Shown here in pieces: positions 36,500 through 47,671 of a stretch of DNA of 64,000 nt; the stretch's first letter is position 1; each line of letters opens with the position of its first letter. The position numbers and the translations under genes are program-made. A model generated the notes under the pieces. It searched no databases and was not told where the DNA came from. It was given only the letters and a program-made list of their open reading frames with translations. Source of the DNA: Linanthus parryae (lineage: Eukaryota; Streptophyta; Magnoliopsida; Ericales; Polemoniaceae); contig JALGPY010000002.1 in the NCBI GenBank assembly GCA_023055425.1, positions 135,676,427 to 135,740,426 of the forward strand, read 5' to 3'.

Positions 36500-36667
36500 G
36501 GATTAGAATTTTCTGAAACTTTTAGCCCTGTTGTTAAACACTCAACTGTTAGAATCATACTTGCTGTTGCTGCAACTTTTAGTTGGCCTCTTCAACAGTT
36601 GGATGTTAAAAATGCATTTTTACATGGAACTTAAAAAGATACGGTTTTTATGAGTCAACCTCAAGTT
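36500..36667 (+). pseudogene. Ty1/copia RT fragment embedded in LINE copy 1
   Basis: About 165 bp reading [18 protein letters not shown] and [13 protein letters not shown], a conserved copia RT block, then a stop. LINE sequence lies directly on both sides. No LTRs or target duplication, so it is a captured piece and not an insertion of an element. Confidence 0.85.
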
Positions 36668-38400
36668 GTTAAAAACGAAACTAATAATGAAGTGAAAGAG
36701 GCTAAGGCTAGAGTGTCTGATAGTTCATGAAAGCCTAAATTTTAAGGATGGCAAGAGGGATATTTGTAAAATTGCAAAAACAGAGAGAGACGAAAGGACC
36801 CGAGTTCATTAAGTATTTAAGAGTACTAAGGTGGTGGACGATAGAGTTTTACTTAAAGACGATAACTTTGAGGACAGGCGGAGAAGTTATTTTGAGAAGC
36901 TCTTTAGTGAAACTATTTGGGTGACTTGAGCTTAGGGGTTCTTGGCAGCTAAGTTTGTGCTCAAACTATAAATTCACTCGTAAGATCAGCGAAATTGAGG
37001 TTAAAGATGCTTTTAAGAAGATGAAAGTGGGGAAAGCTGCAGGACTTGTTGGAATTTCTATTTAAGTGTGGTAGTTGTTGAGTGACGAAGTGGTAGTATG
37101 GTGCCTTAACTCGAAAAACAAAGGAGGTATTCAAAGTTAATCTAATAATCGAGATATCAAACCCACAAGTCACAGAAAGAAGCTTTGTGAACGTGTTCTT
37201 GAGAGGAGATTAGGATGCGATACAATAGCTGCCCAAAATCAATTTGGTTTTAAGCCAGGGAAGCTATATTCCTATTTAGGCGCTCATTGTTAAGTTAAGA
37301 AAAAACATAAAGATTTGCATTTAGTGTGTATAGAATTACAAAAGGCATATAGTATGGTGCCAGAGAGCTAATGTAGAAAGTTATGGAGAAAAAGCAGTAT
37401 ATTTTCAATATGTTCAGACGATTATAAAGGACATTTATGGGTGAGCAGTTACGAGGGTGAGGACAATGGGAGGAGAGATAAAAGAATTCCAATAACAAGT
37501 TTACACCAAGCGTCAACGTTAAGCCCATACATGTTCATTTTGGTAATGGATGAGGTGACAAGAGTATCCAGCATGATATCCCATGGTGCACGTTATGCAC
37601 GGGCGATATAGTTCTGATTGATGAAACAAGGACGGCTAAACAGTAATTATAATTATGGAGGGATAGCGTATGGAGAGCAAGTCTAGAATCTGATGGATTA
37701 AAGATTAGTTGGACAAAGATAGAGTGAATGGACTGTAAACGTTCGTGGCCATCGGACTGTGGGTGTTAAGGCCATAGATATTGGTGGGCAAGAGGTGCGA
37801 AAGGATCATTTTACATATCTTGCACCGATTCTACGTAGTGATGAAGAGATAGACGATGATATTATCCATAGGATAAAAGCAAGGTGGACGAAGTGGAGGA
37901 GCGCATCTAAAGTGTTGTGTGAGCATAGGATCTCAGATAAGTTAAAGGGTAAGTTTTATAGAACAGTTGTAAGACCGGCTTTGATGGATGAGATGGAGTG
38001 TTGGGTGATTGAAATGATATAACCAAAAGTGAGTGTAGCACAGAGAATGCTGGGGTGGATGAGTGGTTCAATTGGGAAAGATAGGATACACAACGATACA
38101 AGTAGAATCAATCAAGATGTTGCACCTAAAGAGGACAAAAGAGGGAGAATCATTTTTGCTGGTTTGGTTATCTGTAATTGTGTATCATAGGCTGTTGTAT
38201 GTTCCACTTAGAAAAAAGTGATACCATTCAGATAGACGGTAGTAAATGAGGGAGAGGGAGACCAAAACGAACGAGGGTAGAAACAATAAGATACAATATA
38301 GTCTGATTATTGACAGACCACAGTGGATACACTTGATCAATGCAGCAACCTGGGTGGGGAAAAATGCTTGTTGCTATTGTATAGTATTCATATATTATAG

Positions 38401-39020
38401 TGTATTTCTTTGAGTGAGTAATTTTTCACTTACAACCAGACCTTTAAACAAGGTAGTTTTAGAGTCTAAAAGTAACATATTCACAAATCTACAATGCCGA
38501 GTCGTACATTGGAGGTGCAATTGTATTTCTCAAATGAATCAAATCATACACAAATTTGAAAAACAAATAAAAATCACATTTTGATATGATTCTTTTGAGT
38601 ATGCAAGCATACAAACTGAGTAGTTGGTTCTTGTTATTTTTCATTGTTCTACCTTCTTCGCGAGGTGTATTCTTATTTATACATTTTTATGGCCTATCAT
38701 CAAAGAAACCCAGGATAAGCAATAACATTTTTCTCTGTTGTTTTGATTTGTTTCTTTTAGAATGAAGATTTGAACTTTACAAGTATGGAAAGTAGAAATA
38801 AATACTCATACTGACATGCATTATAAATTCTCGCAAAAAAAAAAAAATAATAGCATAATAAAGAATCACATGTTCCAGGTACTTCCAGAGCATGACAGTA
38901 GATATTGAGTTGTTGGTACGTTATAGTTTTATGGGTTTTCTATCATCAGTGTGTGCAGTCCAAAATGGTTATTATGTTTCTAAATTTGCTTAACTAACTT
39001 GTATGAAATTGCTTGTTCAG
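38401..39020. other. Non-coding stretch shared with 46170-46760
   Basis: No gene. It aligns with the same interval of duplication unit 2 and carries a poly-A run near 38836. Confidence 0.6.
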
Positions 39021-39320
39021 TGAAACATATGCTTGTCAAAAGAGGATAATACGGAAAACTCTTGTATACGTTCGTGTTTGGAGATGTCACTACAAGACCA
39101 TTTGATACTAAAGACCGCATACCAATGATTTAAAATCCACAAGAACCACATAATGTCTTGACTTGGAGGTAGATTTTATGCCATATAAGTAGAGCCAGAT
39201 GACTTTCCCTGGTACTTTCTTAGGAGAAAACTGGGCGAATTTTTGTTTCAAAATAACCCTGAAGAATAATAAGCTCAGAGAAGCACTAGGAAACGAACAG
39301 CAGGAAAGTGCTATAGTATG
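39020..39320 (+). pseudogene. DUF1262 exon-2 relic, plus strand, unit 1
   Basis: Reads SKEDNTENSC...C near 39035-39080, then TAYQ-stop-FKIHKNH, aligning with SKEEDMANCCFCRC and DPYQQFEIHPYET of the intact genes, followed by a trace of DDFPWYFLRRK (DSFPPYFLR). Several stops; the rest of exon 2 is gone and no exon 1 is visible. It lies tail-to-tail with gene C. Confidence 0.72.
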
Positions 39321-39685
39321 CAAGTAATGAGGGCAATAGGGTGGGTTGGTGCAACTACTGACGAGTGAGGGAAATGAGGATTATATTTCAATACATTGGC
39401 TATGGTAACAAACTAACAATCCATATTCATAAAAGTGAGGAGAAATAAATGAGCATAAAAGATTCATGAAGCACCTCATATTAAATTCCACAAGGAACAA
39501 ATTTAAAGTAATTTGTAAGCATACACATTTCAAGCCCTCATACAACTTCAAAAGTGAATAAAAGAACGTGGTACACGCAGATAGATCATAGGAAAGGAAT
39601 GATGAACGTCAAGCAATATGAGATTGTCAATACTCAATACCATAGTGATTTGAAAGAATCCTTAAAATGTTGTAGTAGAAAAGTC
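39321..39685. other. 3' flank of gene C
   Basis: Non-coding between the plus-strand relic and the gene C stop. It shares words with the 3' flanks of B and D (GTGAGGAGAAATAAATGAGC). Confidence 0.5.
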
Positions 39686-41439
39686 TCATTCCCATTTGCT
39701 TCTAACCACATGCGTGTGCTTGAAATCATAGGTTAATGCGATGCTCTCATCCATTCTTTTCAGCACAAACCTCTCCACCAGAACATACAGACCTAACTTA
39801 TTCCACCCGCCAATGCCAGAAAACACCTCTTTTTTGTTTACTCGGGTGTGCCTCTTCTCACTCCTAGACCATCCAACTCTCTCTTCCTCCCACTTGATTC
39901 TCTCAACAATTAGCGAACTCAACCCAATACTCCCTTCTTTACCACCAGAAGAAGAACTAAACCAAACCACCCCATTACCCACATTACTTTCATCCCACAA
40001 TGCTTCCCTTCCAGCTATTTTCACAAATTCTCTTTGAACTTCGACATCAACAGACACTACATTTCCCTGATTATGGATACTTTCGCAGGTGAATATCTGC
40101 TCCCATTGTTGGACGAGGGTCATCTCGTAATACATTGATCGCTTCACTTGATCTTTCACATCTTTGACAAAAATAAATGGACAGTACCACTTCCCCACAA
40201 CAATCTCTCGTGAGCTTTTGCAAGATAATGGGAAATCATAATTTGGGAGTCGTGCTCGGAGGGATGTGTTTACGCCCAGTGCTTCTCCAAGCTCGTAGTT
40301 TTTCGGTGTTTTGCTATAAATTTCCCACCCATTCTGTCTCAAGAAGTATGGAGGAAAGCTATCTCGTGCAACTGATGTAGCATGAAACATACCTCCACTT
40401 TTCCAGCATGTTTCATAGGGATGGATCTTGAATTGCTGATATGGGTCGTTTGGATTAAATGGTCTAGGTTTGACATCCTTAATGCACCTACAGAAGCAAC
40501 AATTGGCCATATCTTCCTCCTTTGAAGAAGCATATGCTTCCCTGAAAAGCAATTTATTACTTGTGTTAGGAATGGCCTGAAACTAAATACTAACATATCG
40601 CTATTCGCATCATGTATACTACTGGTACTTCACAAAGCTGTTAGGTAGATTTATAATTACACATTAGATCGAACCTTCAATATGGTTCACAAATTGAATG
40701 GAATTAATTGGCCAAAACGGCTAAAAAGACCTAAATGTATCACTAATTCCCAACAGAGCGATGACTGTTTCATATGGTGGAAACTCCTACATTTCTCAAT
40801 CACATTGATTTTCTCCCATGGCTCTTAAGTTTTAAGTTCTCAACAATCTCCACCAACAACGGAAACGGGTACTCCCCCATGGTTCCCGACAACACAATTT
40901 AGTCACCCTCACAATACACTAGTTGTTGAAACCCATAGAGAAAAAAGAGCGTAGAGTTCTTCCCAGGTTTGCAATTACATGAGTTTTCCCCAGGACTATC
41001 TCTAATGTGCCAAAAAGAAGAATCAAACAAAAAAGTAAAATTCAACCATAAGTAGAGTTGCATCAAATAATCACCTCAAGTTACTTTATGAAAAGTACTC
41101 GTACCCTTTATGCGACCCATGTGGGTCTATCGCGTAATACTGATTGGATGACAGTGGCTCATTGACAACAGGAATGAAGGCAACATCATAATGCGAGACA
41201 TGCTGGTTCTCACGAGAACTACTTGAGTTTCGAATAGTGAGGTTCTTGTTCTGTGGGAAAGGTAAGCTATTGGGAAAGAATTTTCTGATTCTTTCCTGAT
41301 TTTTACACAACCCGAAACAAGTAGTAGTTTCTGATTCTTCATCTTGGAGTACTAGATACCCGGAATTCGGACCTTCGGGAGGTATTGAAAGAAGTTCACG
41401 GGACCTGAGGTATTGGGAAAGAGGCCTTGTCACATACAT
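39686..41439 (-). CDS. DUF1262-family protein, gene C (396 aa, two exons)
   Basis: Exon 1 is 41439-41105 and exon 2 is 40541-39686, with a 563-bp intron (donor GTACGAG, acceptor TTTTCAG); 1191 bp in all, open. Same layout as gene B: MYVTRPLSQYLRSREL, PPEGPNSGYLVLQDEESE, then in exon 2 EAYASSKEEDMANCCFCRC, FPPYFLRQNGWEIYSKTPK, GKWYCPFIFVKD and C-terminal FKHTHVVRSKWE. Differences: an 18-bp in-frame insertion in exon 1 (ERIRKFF segment after FGLCKNQ) and a three-residue loss after IFVKD. Start chosen by homology; an in-frame ATG seven codons upstream (MKDFARV) is also possible. Function unknown. It lies in duplication unit 1 and is more like D than B. Confidence 0.85.
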
Positions 41440-41479
41440 AACTCTTGCGAAATCTTTCAACTTTCTCTGTTGTTTGTTT

Positions 41480-41550
41480 TTATAGGTATAGGAGGTAGTG
41501 AAAGAGATTCAGGGGACATAAGGTATTCGAAGAGAGGCTGCTCTCTGAGT
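41480..41550 (-). pseudogene. Exon-1 scrap upstream of gene C
   Basis: The minus strand repeats part of the N-terminal coding region (compare CCTCTTT(C/T)CCAATACCT and CCTGAATCTCTTTC in exon 1) about 50-110 bp upstream of the start codon. Too short and out of context to be translated as the protein. The equivalent lies upstream of gene D. Confidence 0.65.
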
Positions 41551-41552
41551 TG

Positions 41553-41573
41553 GTGTGTGTGTGTGTGTGTGTA
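41553..41573. repeat. GT microsatellite upstream of gene C
   Basis: About ten GT units. Gene D has no such run at the same place. Confidence 0.9.
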
Positions 41574-42165
41574 TAGGTATAGGACAAAGAGACGTCGATT
41601 TATTCAAAAACCTTAGCATCTTGAACAAGTTCGAGGAAATAACCATGATACTTCTGATCATATGCAGGGATAGGAATGTTGCTTATCTGAGTCTCCTGTA
41701 GACTTTCAGTTATGATATTGATTTAGTATGCAATTGAGATCAAATGAAGGTCTGAAATATAATGAGATTTGTAAACACCTGTCAGTTTCTTATTTGGCAC
41801 CCTAAAAGAAAGTCAAAGATTGACTGCTGATGGAGATTTAAGCTTGAACCTTCCTGGATGGCTCTTCCTGGGAGAACATTAATATTCTCGAACTTATCAT
41901 CTTGATTGAATCTCATCTTTTGACATTTCCTTGATGTTGTTGATTGATTAATCAAATAACGGTATATAGAGATGACACGAAGTGCACGAAATCGCACCGG
42001 GCAATTTTGTATGCATACATCAGGAAACGTCAACGGATGGCTGCAATCAGGGTCAACTTCAAGTCTTGAACTTGAATAATGTATTATTGAAATGAGTAGA
42101 ACTCATATTGTATGGTCAATAGTAGTTCATGTCTGTAACCTTTCACTATAAACCAAATCTTGAGT

Positions 42166-42172
42166 CACACAC

Positions 42173-42207
<35 letters not shown>

Positions 42208-42208
42208 A
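42166..42208. repeat. AT microsatellite
   Basis: Two AT runs separated by ACATA. Confidence 0.9.
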
Positions 42209-42288
42209 ACTCCCATTTGGCCATTTTATAATTGAGGAGTTGTTCCTAACAAAAAAATTAATAATTGAGGAGCTGCAATGTTATAACG

Positions 42289-42559
42289 TACTACCCCGTT
42301 TCTCTAGGATCTTTCTAGTTGACTTGTTTCAACTATTTACTGGGTCATGTTGACCCGTTGATTTGATTAGCAATATGATTCATTTTTTTTTTTTTGGTAA
42401 TCTTTCCATGGTGTTGTAGAGTAAACTTTACACTACAACACCATGTAAAAATTACCAAAAATTTGAATCTTTTTTGCTATCCGAATCACTTGGTCAAAGT
42501 GACATGGATACGAGTAAAAAAAGTCAACCTGAATGATCACTAGAGAAACGGAGGTAGTA
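42289..42559. mobile_element. Stowaway-like MITE with inner hairpin
   Basis: TA-flanked. The left end CTACCCCGTTTCTCTAG mirrors the right end CTAGAGAAACGGAGGTAG, the classical Stowaway end. An inner palindrome at about 42386-42463 (GGTAATCTTTCCATGGTGTTGTAG / CTACAACACCATG...ATTACC) makes nearly the whole element self-complementary. Confidence 0.82.
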
Positions 42560-42626
42560 AATCTTAAACAAATCAAAACACAAAAAGTTCGCCTTTGATC
42601 TGATTATCCTTGGTAATCGAGCATTT

Positions 42627-42720
42627 CTGGTCACATACATAACTCTTACCAAACCTTTCAACTTGTCTTTATTTTTGGCTTGGTTTGCTTTCTGGTTTTT
42701 GTATATATATAGGTACAGGA
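42627..42720 (-). pseudogene. Headless DUF1262 promoter with four codons
   Basis: The minus strand has ATGTATGTGACC (42640-42629), the first four codons of a DUF1262 gene, with the gene B leader and TATA motif upstream, but the rest of the gene is missing. Left of 42627 the sequence instead continues the upstream flank of gene C, as also found upstream of D (50600-50660). This is the duplication breakpoint. Confidence 0.8.
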
Positions 42721-43439
42721 GAAAACGATCTTGATTAATTCAAAGAACCTTAGCATCTTGACCATGTAGTGGCAAACTACCATGACATGTCTAATCATAT
42801 GCAGGGTTAGGAATGTTGCTTGATTGAGTCTCATGTTGACCTTTGAATTGTGGTATATTTATATTTGTCAACATGTCAGTTTCCTGTTGGGCAACTAAAA
42901 AAAAAAGTCAAAGATTATCCATGTCTCCTAGCTGCCAAGTTAATTAACTACCGAAGAAGGTTGAAGCTTGAACCTTCCTGGATGGCTGCTCCATAGAGAG
43001 CCTGAAAATACTCGAACTTTTAACGTGAGAAATGAATTGGATTGGTTGATATTTCTTAATGTTTTTTAATGAACAAACAAAAGTTGAGATGGCATGAAGG
43101 CCACGAAGTTGCACCAAACGGTTTTTGTATTCATATACTAGGCAACTTTAATGGTTGAATACATGAATGCAATAATGGTCAACTTTAATAAAAACTAATG
43201 GTTATTGAGCATGACAGTACTCACACATAGAGAGTTGAGATAGGTTGATAACCAGCATAAAACTTAGTCACTAACTATGAACATGGATCAAAATATTTGG
43301 TTGGGGCATTCCCTGCTTGTGGCGCACACAGCATTGGACCGCGAGGTCAGTGATAAATAGCAGGGTAAACCGCGTCCCCCTTCAGCGATGTGGCACATCG
43401 GTGCTAGGGTGTGGTGAAAAGTAAGCAAGGTTTAACACA
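42721..43439. other. Duplicate of the gene B upstream region
   Basis: Aligns with 29410-30149; non-coding, with a few small deletions. Confidence 0.7.
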
Positions 43440-46170
43440 TTCTCATAGACTGGGTGTAGGTAAATGGATGGTGCTAAATGACACTATGATTAGGAGGAGG
43501 TTAATACAGTTTGCCTTCAGGAATCTAAGTAGGTAGGGTAGAAAGGTAGGGAGACAGCTCGGAAAAAGACTCAGTTCTATACATTGGTATTCAGGTAAAG
43601 ATAAAAGTAGGAATGGGGTAGGTGTTCTAGTAGACAAAGGTCTCAAGGATAAAGTGGTGGACAATAGTGTCATTTGGACCTAGTTATTGGAGAAATGACA
43701 ATAAATGTTGTTTATGCCTATACACCACAAGTCGGGGCTAAAACATTATTACGAGACAATTTTGGGAGGATCTGGACGAGCTAGTGCCAGGGTTACCAAG
43801 CGGAGAGAGTCATTATAGGTTGAGTTCTTAATGGGCAAGGTAGGAGGAACCTCGTTGAGAGAATTCATATATGGTTTGGACGAGGTAGAGGAGAGTGACA
43901 TCTAGTAGTTCGCTGTGGCACATGATTTAGTACTAGTGAGCAGACTCTTTAAGGAGTGGGATAAACACTTAATAGCTCTGAAAAGTTGAACAAATGCTAG
44001 CCAAATAAACTTTTTTTCTCACAAGGCAATAAAAGGATCTGTAAGGAGTGTACACCTATAGTAGACGAGAGTTCGACCACCCAACATAGACTTTTGGTTT
44101 TGTAAATGCGTCTAAGGAGATCAAATGCTAGAATCTGGGAACTAGGCACCTACATGCTAGGTGGTGGAATCTGGGAAGTGGAAACATGGAAGGTTTTAGA
44201 AACTAGGTGTTAAAGAGGAACTATGGAGAGTGAGTGAAGAACCTAATGGTATGTGAGAGAAGATGGCTTGGTGTATTAGAAGGATAGCAACAAGAATTTC
44301 GAGGAGTCTAAGGGAAGTGGACCAGCATAAGAAGAAACATGGTTGTGGAATGACAAGGTCTAAAATGTTGTTAAACAAAAAGGGAGCGTCACAAAGCCTT
44401 ATTTACTTGCATGAACAATGAGAACTTGAAGAGATATAAAATTCTTAAAAACGAAACTAATAATGCAGTCAAAGAGGCTAAGAGCGTATGATAGTTCATG
44501 AAAGACTAAATTTTAAGGATGGCAAGAGGGATATTTGTAAAATTGCAAGAATTAGAGAGAGGAAGGACCTGAGTTTAAGTCTTCAAGTTACTACGGATGT
44601 GGATGATAGAGTTTTGGTTAAAGACAATAATTTTTAGGAATGGCGGAGAAGTTATTTGAGGAGCTCTTGAGTGAAACTATTGGGGTGACTTGAGCTTAGG
44701 GGTTCTTGGAGGCTCTAGTTTGTGCTCAAACTATAAATCCACTGGTAAGATCAGCGGAATTGAGGTCAAAGATGCTTTGAATAAGATGAAAGTGGGGAAA
44801 GCTGCACGACTTGATAGAATTCCTATTTAAGTGTGGCAGTTGTTAGGCGACAAAGTGGTAAAATCTTGACGTGCAAAAAAAATGGAGGAAGAGTACATTG
44901 GTGCCTTTATTCAAAAACAAGGGAGGTATTCAAAGTTGCTCTAATAATGTAGGTATCATACCAAGTCACAGAATGAAGCTTTGTGAACGGGTTATTGAGA
45001 GGATATTAAGATGTGATACAATAGCCACCCGAAATCAATTTGGTTTCAAGCGAGGGAGGTCATTTTCCTACTTAGACGCTCATTGTTAAGTTAAGAAAAA
45101 ATAAGAAAGATTGGTATTTAGTGTATATAGAATTAAAAATGGCATATAGTTGAGTGCCTAGAGAGCTAATGTGGAAAGTTACGGAGAAAAAGCAGTACAT
45201 ATTCAATATGGTTCAGGTGATTATAAAGGAAATGTATGTGTGAGCAGTTAAATAGGCTGAGAACAATGGGAGGAGAGATAAGAGAATTGTCTATGGCAAG
45301 TTTACACCCTGGGTCAACGTTAAGTCCATACATATTCATTTTGGTAATAAATGAGGTTATAAGAGTATCCATCATGATATCCCATGGTGCACGTTATGCG
45401 CAGGCTATATAGTTTTGATTGATGAAACAAGGAACGGCTAAACAGTAATTAGAATTATGGAGAGATAGTGTATGGACAGAAAGTTGTGGAATCTAATGGA
45501 TTTAAGATTAGTTGGATAAAGATAGAGTAAACGGAATGTAACGTTCGTGGCCATCGGACTGTGGGAGTTAAGGCAATATTGGTGGGCAAGAGGTGCGAAT
45601 GAAGGATCATTTTACATATCTTGCACCGATTCTACGTAGTGATGAAGAGATAGACGATGATATTATCCATAGGATAAAAGCAAGGTGGACGAAGTGGAGG
45701 AGCGCATCTGAAGTGTTGTGTGAGCATAAGATCTCGGCTAGGTTGACGGGTAAGTGTTATAGAACCGTTGTAAGACCTGCTTCGATGTATGAGATGGAGT
45801 GTTGGGTGATTAAAATGATATAACCAAAAGTGAGTGAAGCACATATGAGAATGCTGGAGAGGATGAGTGGTGCAATTGGGAAGGAAAGGATACACATGGT
45901 ACAATTAGAATCAATCAAGATGTTGCACCTAAGGAAGACAAAAGATGGAGAATCATTTGAGCTGGTTTGGTCATGTGTAATTTTGTATCATAGGCTGCTG
46001 GATGCTCCAGTTAGAAAAAGTGATACCACTCAGATAATAAATCCAAGAAAGGAAATGAGTTTTGACAGACCACACTGGTGATACTTGATCAATGCAGAAA
46101 ACCTGGGTTGGGAAAAATGCTTGTTGGTGTTGTATAGGATTCATATATTATAGTGCATTTGTTTGAGTTT
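43440..46170 (+). pseudogene. RTE-type LINE copy 2
   Basis: Same decayed LINE as copy 1, without the copia insertion and without the internal duplication. Endonuclease trace near 43690 (TINVVYAYTPQVG-like). RT traces: [36 protein letters not shown] (about 44880-45050), a reduced IELKMAYS, and the tail DEEIDDDIIHRIKARWTKW at 45635-45695 with LTGKCYRTVVRPAS. Many stops; 5' end not defined. Confidence 0.8.
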
Positions 46171-46760
46171 GAGTAATTTTTCACTTACAACCAGACCCTT
46201 AAACAAGGTCGTTTTAGAGTCTAAAAGTAACATATTCAGAAACCTACAAAGCCTAGTCGTAAATGGGAGCTGCAGTGGTATTTCTAAAATAAATCAAAGC
46301 TCATACACAAATTTGAAAAAAACTTATAAAATTACATTTGATATGATTCTTTTGAGTAGCGAGCATTACAAACTGAGTGGTTGGTTCTTGTTCATTTTCA
46401 TTGGTCGGCCTTCATTGTGAGGTGTTTTCTTATTTATACATTTTTATGGCCTATCGTCAAAGAAAACACTTTACAGATAGGCCCAGGATAAGCAATAACA
46501 TTTTTCTCTGTTGTTTTATTTGTTTCTTTTAGAATGAAGATTTGAATTTTACAAGTATGGAAAGAAAGGTAGAAATAAATACCCTTACTGACATACACTA
46601 CAAATTCTCGCAAAGAAAAAGACATCAATAAGGAATCAAATGTCCGAGGTACTTCCAGAGCATGACAGTAGATATTGAGTTGTTGGTAACGTTATAGTTT
46701 TATGGGTTTTCAATCATCAGTGTGTCCAGTTCAAATTTCTAGTATGAAATTGCTTGTTCA
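46171..46760. other. Non-coding stretch shared with 38400-39020
   Basis: No gene; aligns with the same interval in unit 1. Confidence 0.6.
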
Positions 46761-47280
46761 GTGAAACGTATGCTTGTCAAATGAGGATAATATGGAAGAC
46801 TCTTGTATACGTTCATGTTTGGAAATGTCACTACAAGACCATTTGATCCTAAACGCAGCATACCAATGATTTGAAATCCACGAGAACCACATAATGTCTA
46901 CTGTCATGGATATCTCTGGTACTTTCTTAGGAAAAAATTGTGCGCATTTTTTTTAAAATAACCCGGCGGGATAATAAGCTCATATAAGCACTAGTCGACT
47001 ACACGGCTCTGCTTACGAATTTCCAGAATTCAGCATCCCACTACATTGCAAGAGCTCCGAAGCCATAGTTGTGGGGAAGTGGTACTGTTTACCTTTTTAA
47101 AAATATAGAGGGAACACAGGATGATCAGACAAAAAGATCAATGAATTACGGGATGACCCCTGTGCAACAGCAGGAGATCTTTGCGGGCGACTATGTGCAC
47201 AGGCAGAGAAATATTGTCTTTGTAGATTCCAATGTTAAAAGAAAAGGTCTAAAAGTTGGTCTCAGGAAAAGGCTATAATG
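46760..47280 (+). pseudogene. DUF1262 exon-2 relic, plus strand, unit 2
   Basis: First part as in unit 1 (EDNMEDSCIRSC-like, then AYQ-stop-FEIHENH). It keeps more of the middle: EFPEFSIPLHCKSSEAIVV and GKWYC at 47025-47090, then TKRSMNYGMTPVQQQEIF and a trace of the QRNIVFVDSNVKRKGLKV segment. Stops and frame changes throughout. Lies tail-to-tail with gene D. Confidence 0.8.
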
Positions 47281-47671
47281 GTATGCAAGTAATGAGGGCA
47301 ATCGGGTGGCTTGGTTTAACTACTGACGAGTGAGGGAAATGTGGGTTATATTTCAGTATATTTTCTATGGGTGACAAACTAAGAATCCATATCAATAAAA
47401 GTGAGGAGAAATAAAATAATCATAAAACATTCATTAAGCACCTTACAGACATATTAAATTCCACAATTAGTCAACAAGGAACAAAATTAAACTAATTTAT
47501 AAACTTACACATTCCAAGCCCTCATACAACTTCAAAAGTGAATAAAAGAACGCAGTACACACAGATAGATCATAGTAAAAGAATGATGAACGTCATCTAA
47601 GCAACATGAGATGGTCAAATCTCAATACCATAGTGTTTAGGGAATCTTTAAAATGTTGAAGTAGAAAAGCC
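47281..47671. other. 3' flank of gene D
   Basis: Non-coding; aligns with 39330-39685 downstream of gene C. Confidence 0.5.

Larger units (their letters stand above)
35686..38400 (+). pseudogene. RTE-type LINE copy 1, RT part
   Basis: Decayed reverse transcriptase of the RTE clade. Pieces: [10 protein letters not shown] and related forms near 36330-36440, CIELQKAYSMVPREL near 37325, an eroded FADD region near 37600 (CTGD/IVLIDET-like), and RTE tail DEEIDDDIIHRIKARWTKW at 37830-37895 with LKGKFYRTVVRPAL. The segment about 35870-36500 recurs at 36668-37200, so part of the LINE is duplicated in tandem, with a copia fragment between the two copies. Ends near 38400. No product expected. Confidence 0.78.
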
